In this document: piece after piece, positions 7,419 to 7,473 of the stretch | Layout: every line of letters starts with the position of its first letter | Numbering within the stretch: the stretch's first letter is position 1 | DNA from: an uncultured Eubacteriales bacterium | Lineage (GTDB): Bacteria > Bacillota > Clostridia > Lachnospirales > Lachnospiraceae | DNA length: 7,473 nt | Reading direction: 5' to 3' | Assembly (NCBI GenBank): GCA_900321145.1 | Contig: ONVB01000087.1 | Location: forward strand, 1 to 7,473 | Position numbers and translations under genes: made by a program | The notes under the pieces: model-generated | The model's database searches: none | The model's input: the letters and a program-made list of their open reading frames with translations, nothing else | What the model was told of the DNA's origin: nothing

Positions 7419-7456
7419 GAAACGCATTAATAAAATGACTTCGTCATTTGCGTTTC
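7419..7456. repeat. Second hairpin inside repeat copy 2, TTC loop (GAA on the minus strand)
   Basis: GAAACGCA (7419-7426) pairs perfectly with TGCGTTTC (7449-7456). AATGAC (7434-7439) pairs with GTCATT (7443-7448) over a TTC loop. A bulge at 7427-7433 separates the stems on the left. On the minus strand the loop is GAA, as in copy 1. The following TCCTCTC is pyrimidine-rich but is not a terminator T-tract. Confidence 0.7.
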
Positions 7457-7473
7457 TCCTCTCAGAATGACAC

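Larger units (their letters stand above)
7310..7473 (-). repeat. Structured intergenic repeat, copy 2 (reverse orientation)
   Basis: Read on the minus strand it starts GTGTCATTCTGA (7473 down to 7462) and ends GAAGAATCTTATC (7322 down to 7310), matching the ends of copy 1 at 3074-3213. The interior is not obviously alike in sequence but is again a chain of hairpins, the largest being 7342-7410 and 7419-7456. The inner edge overlaps the last two bases of the mutS stop codon, so essentially no spacer separates gene and repeat. The outer terminal motif ends exactly at the window edge, so any continuation or target duplication cannot be seen. No credible coding frame is present. No T-tract follows either hairpin, so termination after mutS is not assured. 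Confidence 0.7.

Noticed and set aside
7419..7461. Hairpin at 7419-7456 as an intrinsic terminator for mutS
   Set aside because: The sequence after the stem is TCCTCTC, not a run of T, and the stem has a 7-nt one-sided bulge.

Overview
The window is a one-strand block of bacterial housekeeping genes, most like Clostridia and probably the Lachnospiraceae. This rests on the RecU-type Holliday junction resolvase (a Firmicutes enzyme), the tight miaB-mutS pair, the sequence character of MiaB and RecU, purine-rich Shine-Dalgarno sites, and heavy use of AGG/AGA (Arg) and ATA (Ile) codons. The family assignment is by recognition only; no database was searched. No phage, CRISPR, defence or biosynthetic system is visible, and no tRNA or rRNA gene was recognised.

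Layout. Positions 1-2945 hold three closely packed forward genes: the 3' end of an RluA-family rRNA pseudouridine synthase (open at the left edge), recU, and a glutamine-dependent NAD+ synthetase (nadE). The gaps are 14 nt and 3 nt, so they look like one transcript. A 286-nt non-coding gap (2946-3231) follows. It contains a 70-nt imperfect inverted repeat and then a 140-nt structured intergenic repeat. Positions 3232-7311 hold miaB (tRNA ms2i6A methylthiotransferase) and mutS (mismatch recognition ATPase), 21 nt apart. From the mutS stop codon to the end of the window there is a second member of the same repeat family, in the opposite orientation.

The genes divide into RNA modification (RluA-family enzyme, MiaB), DNA repair and recombination (RecU, MutS) and cofactor synthesis (NadE). 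All look intact with expected active-site residues, apart from the left-edge truncation and a conservative Glu-to-Asp change in RecU. I see no evidence of a joint pathway beyond co-transcription.

The most interesting content is non-coding. The two repeats share their terminal motifs (GTGTCATYCTGA at one end, GAAGRATCTTATY at the other), have different interiors, are full of short hairpins with GAA loops, and bracket miaB-mutS in inverted orientation. The first repeat keeps the miaB reading frame open upstream, so automatic start calling could wrongly extend the protein by 47 residues.
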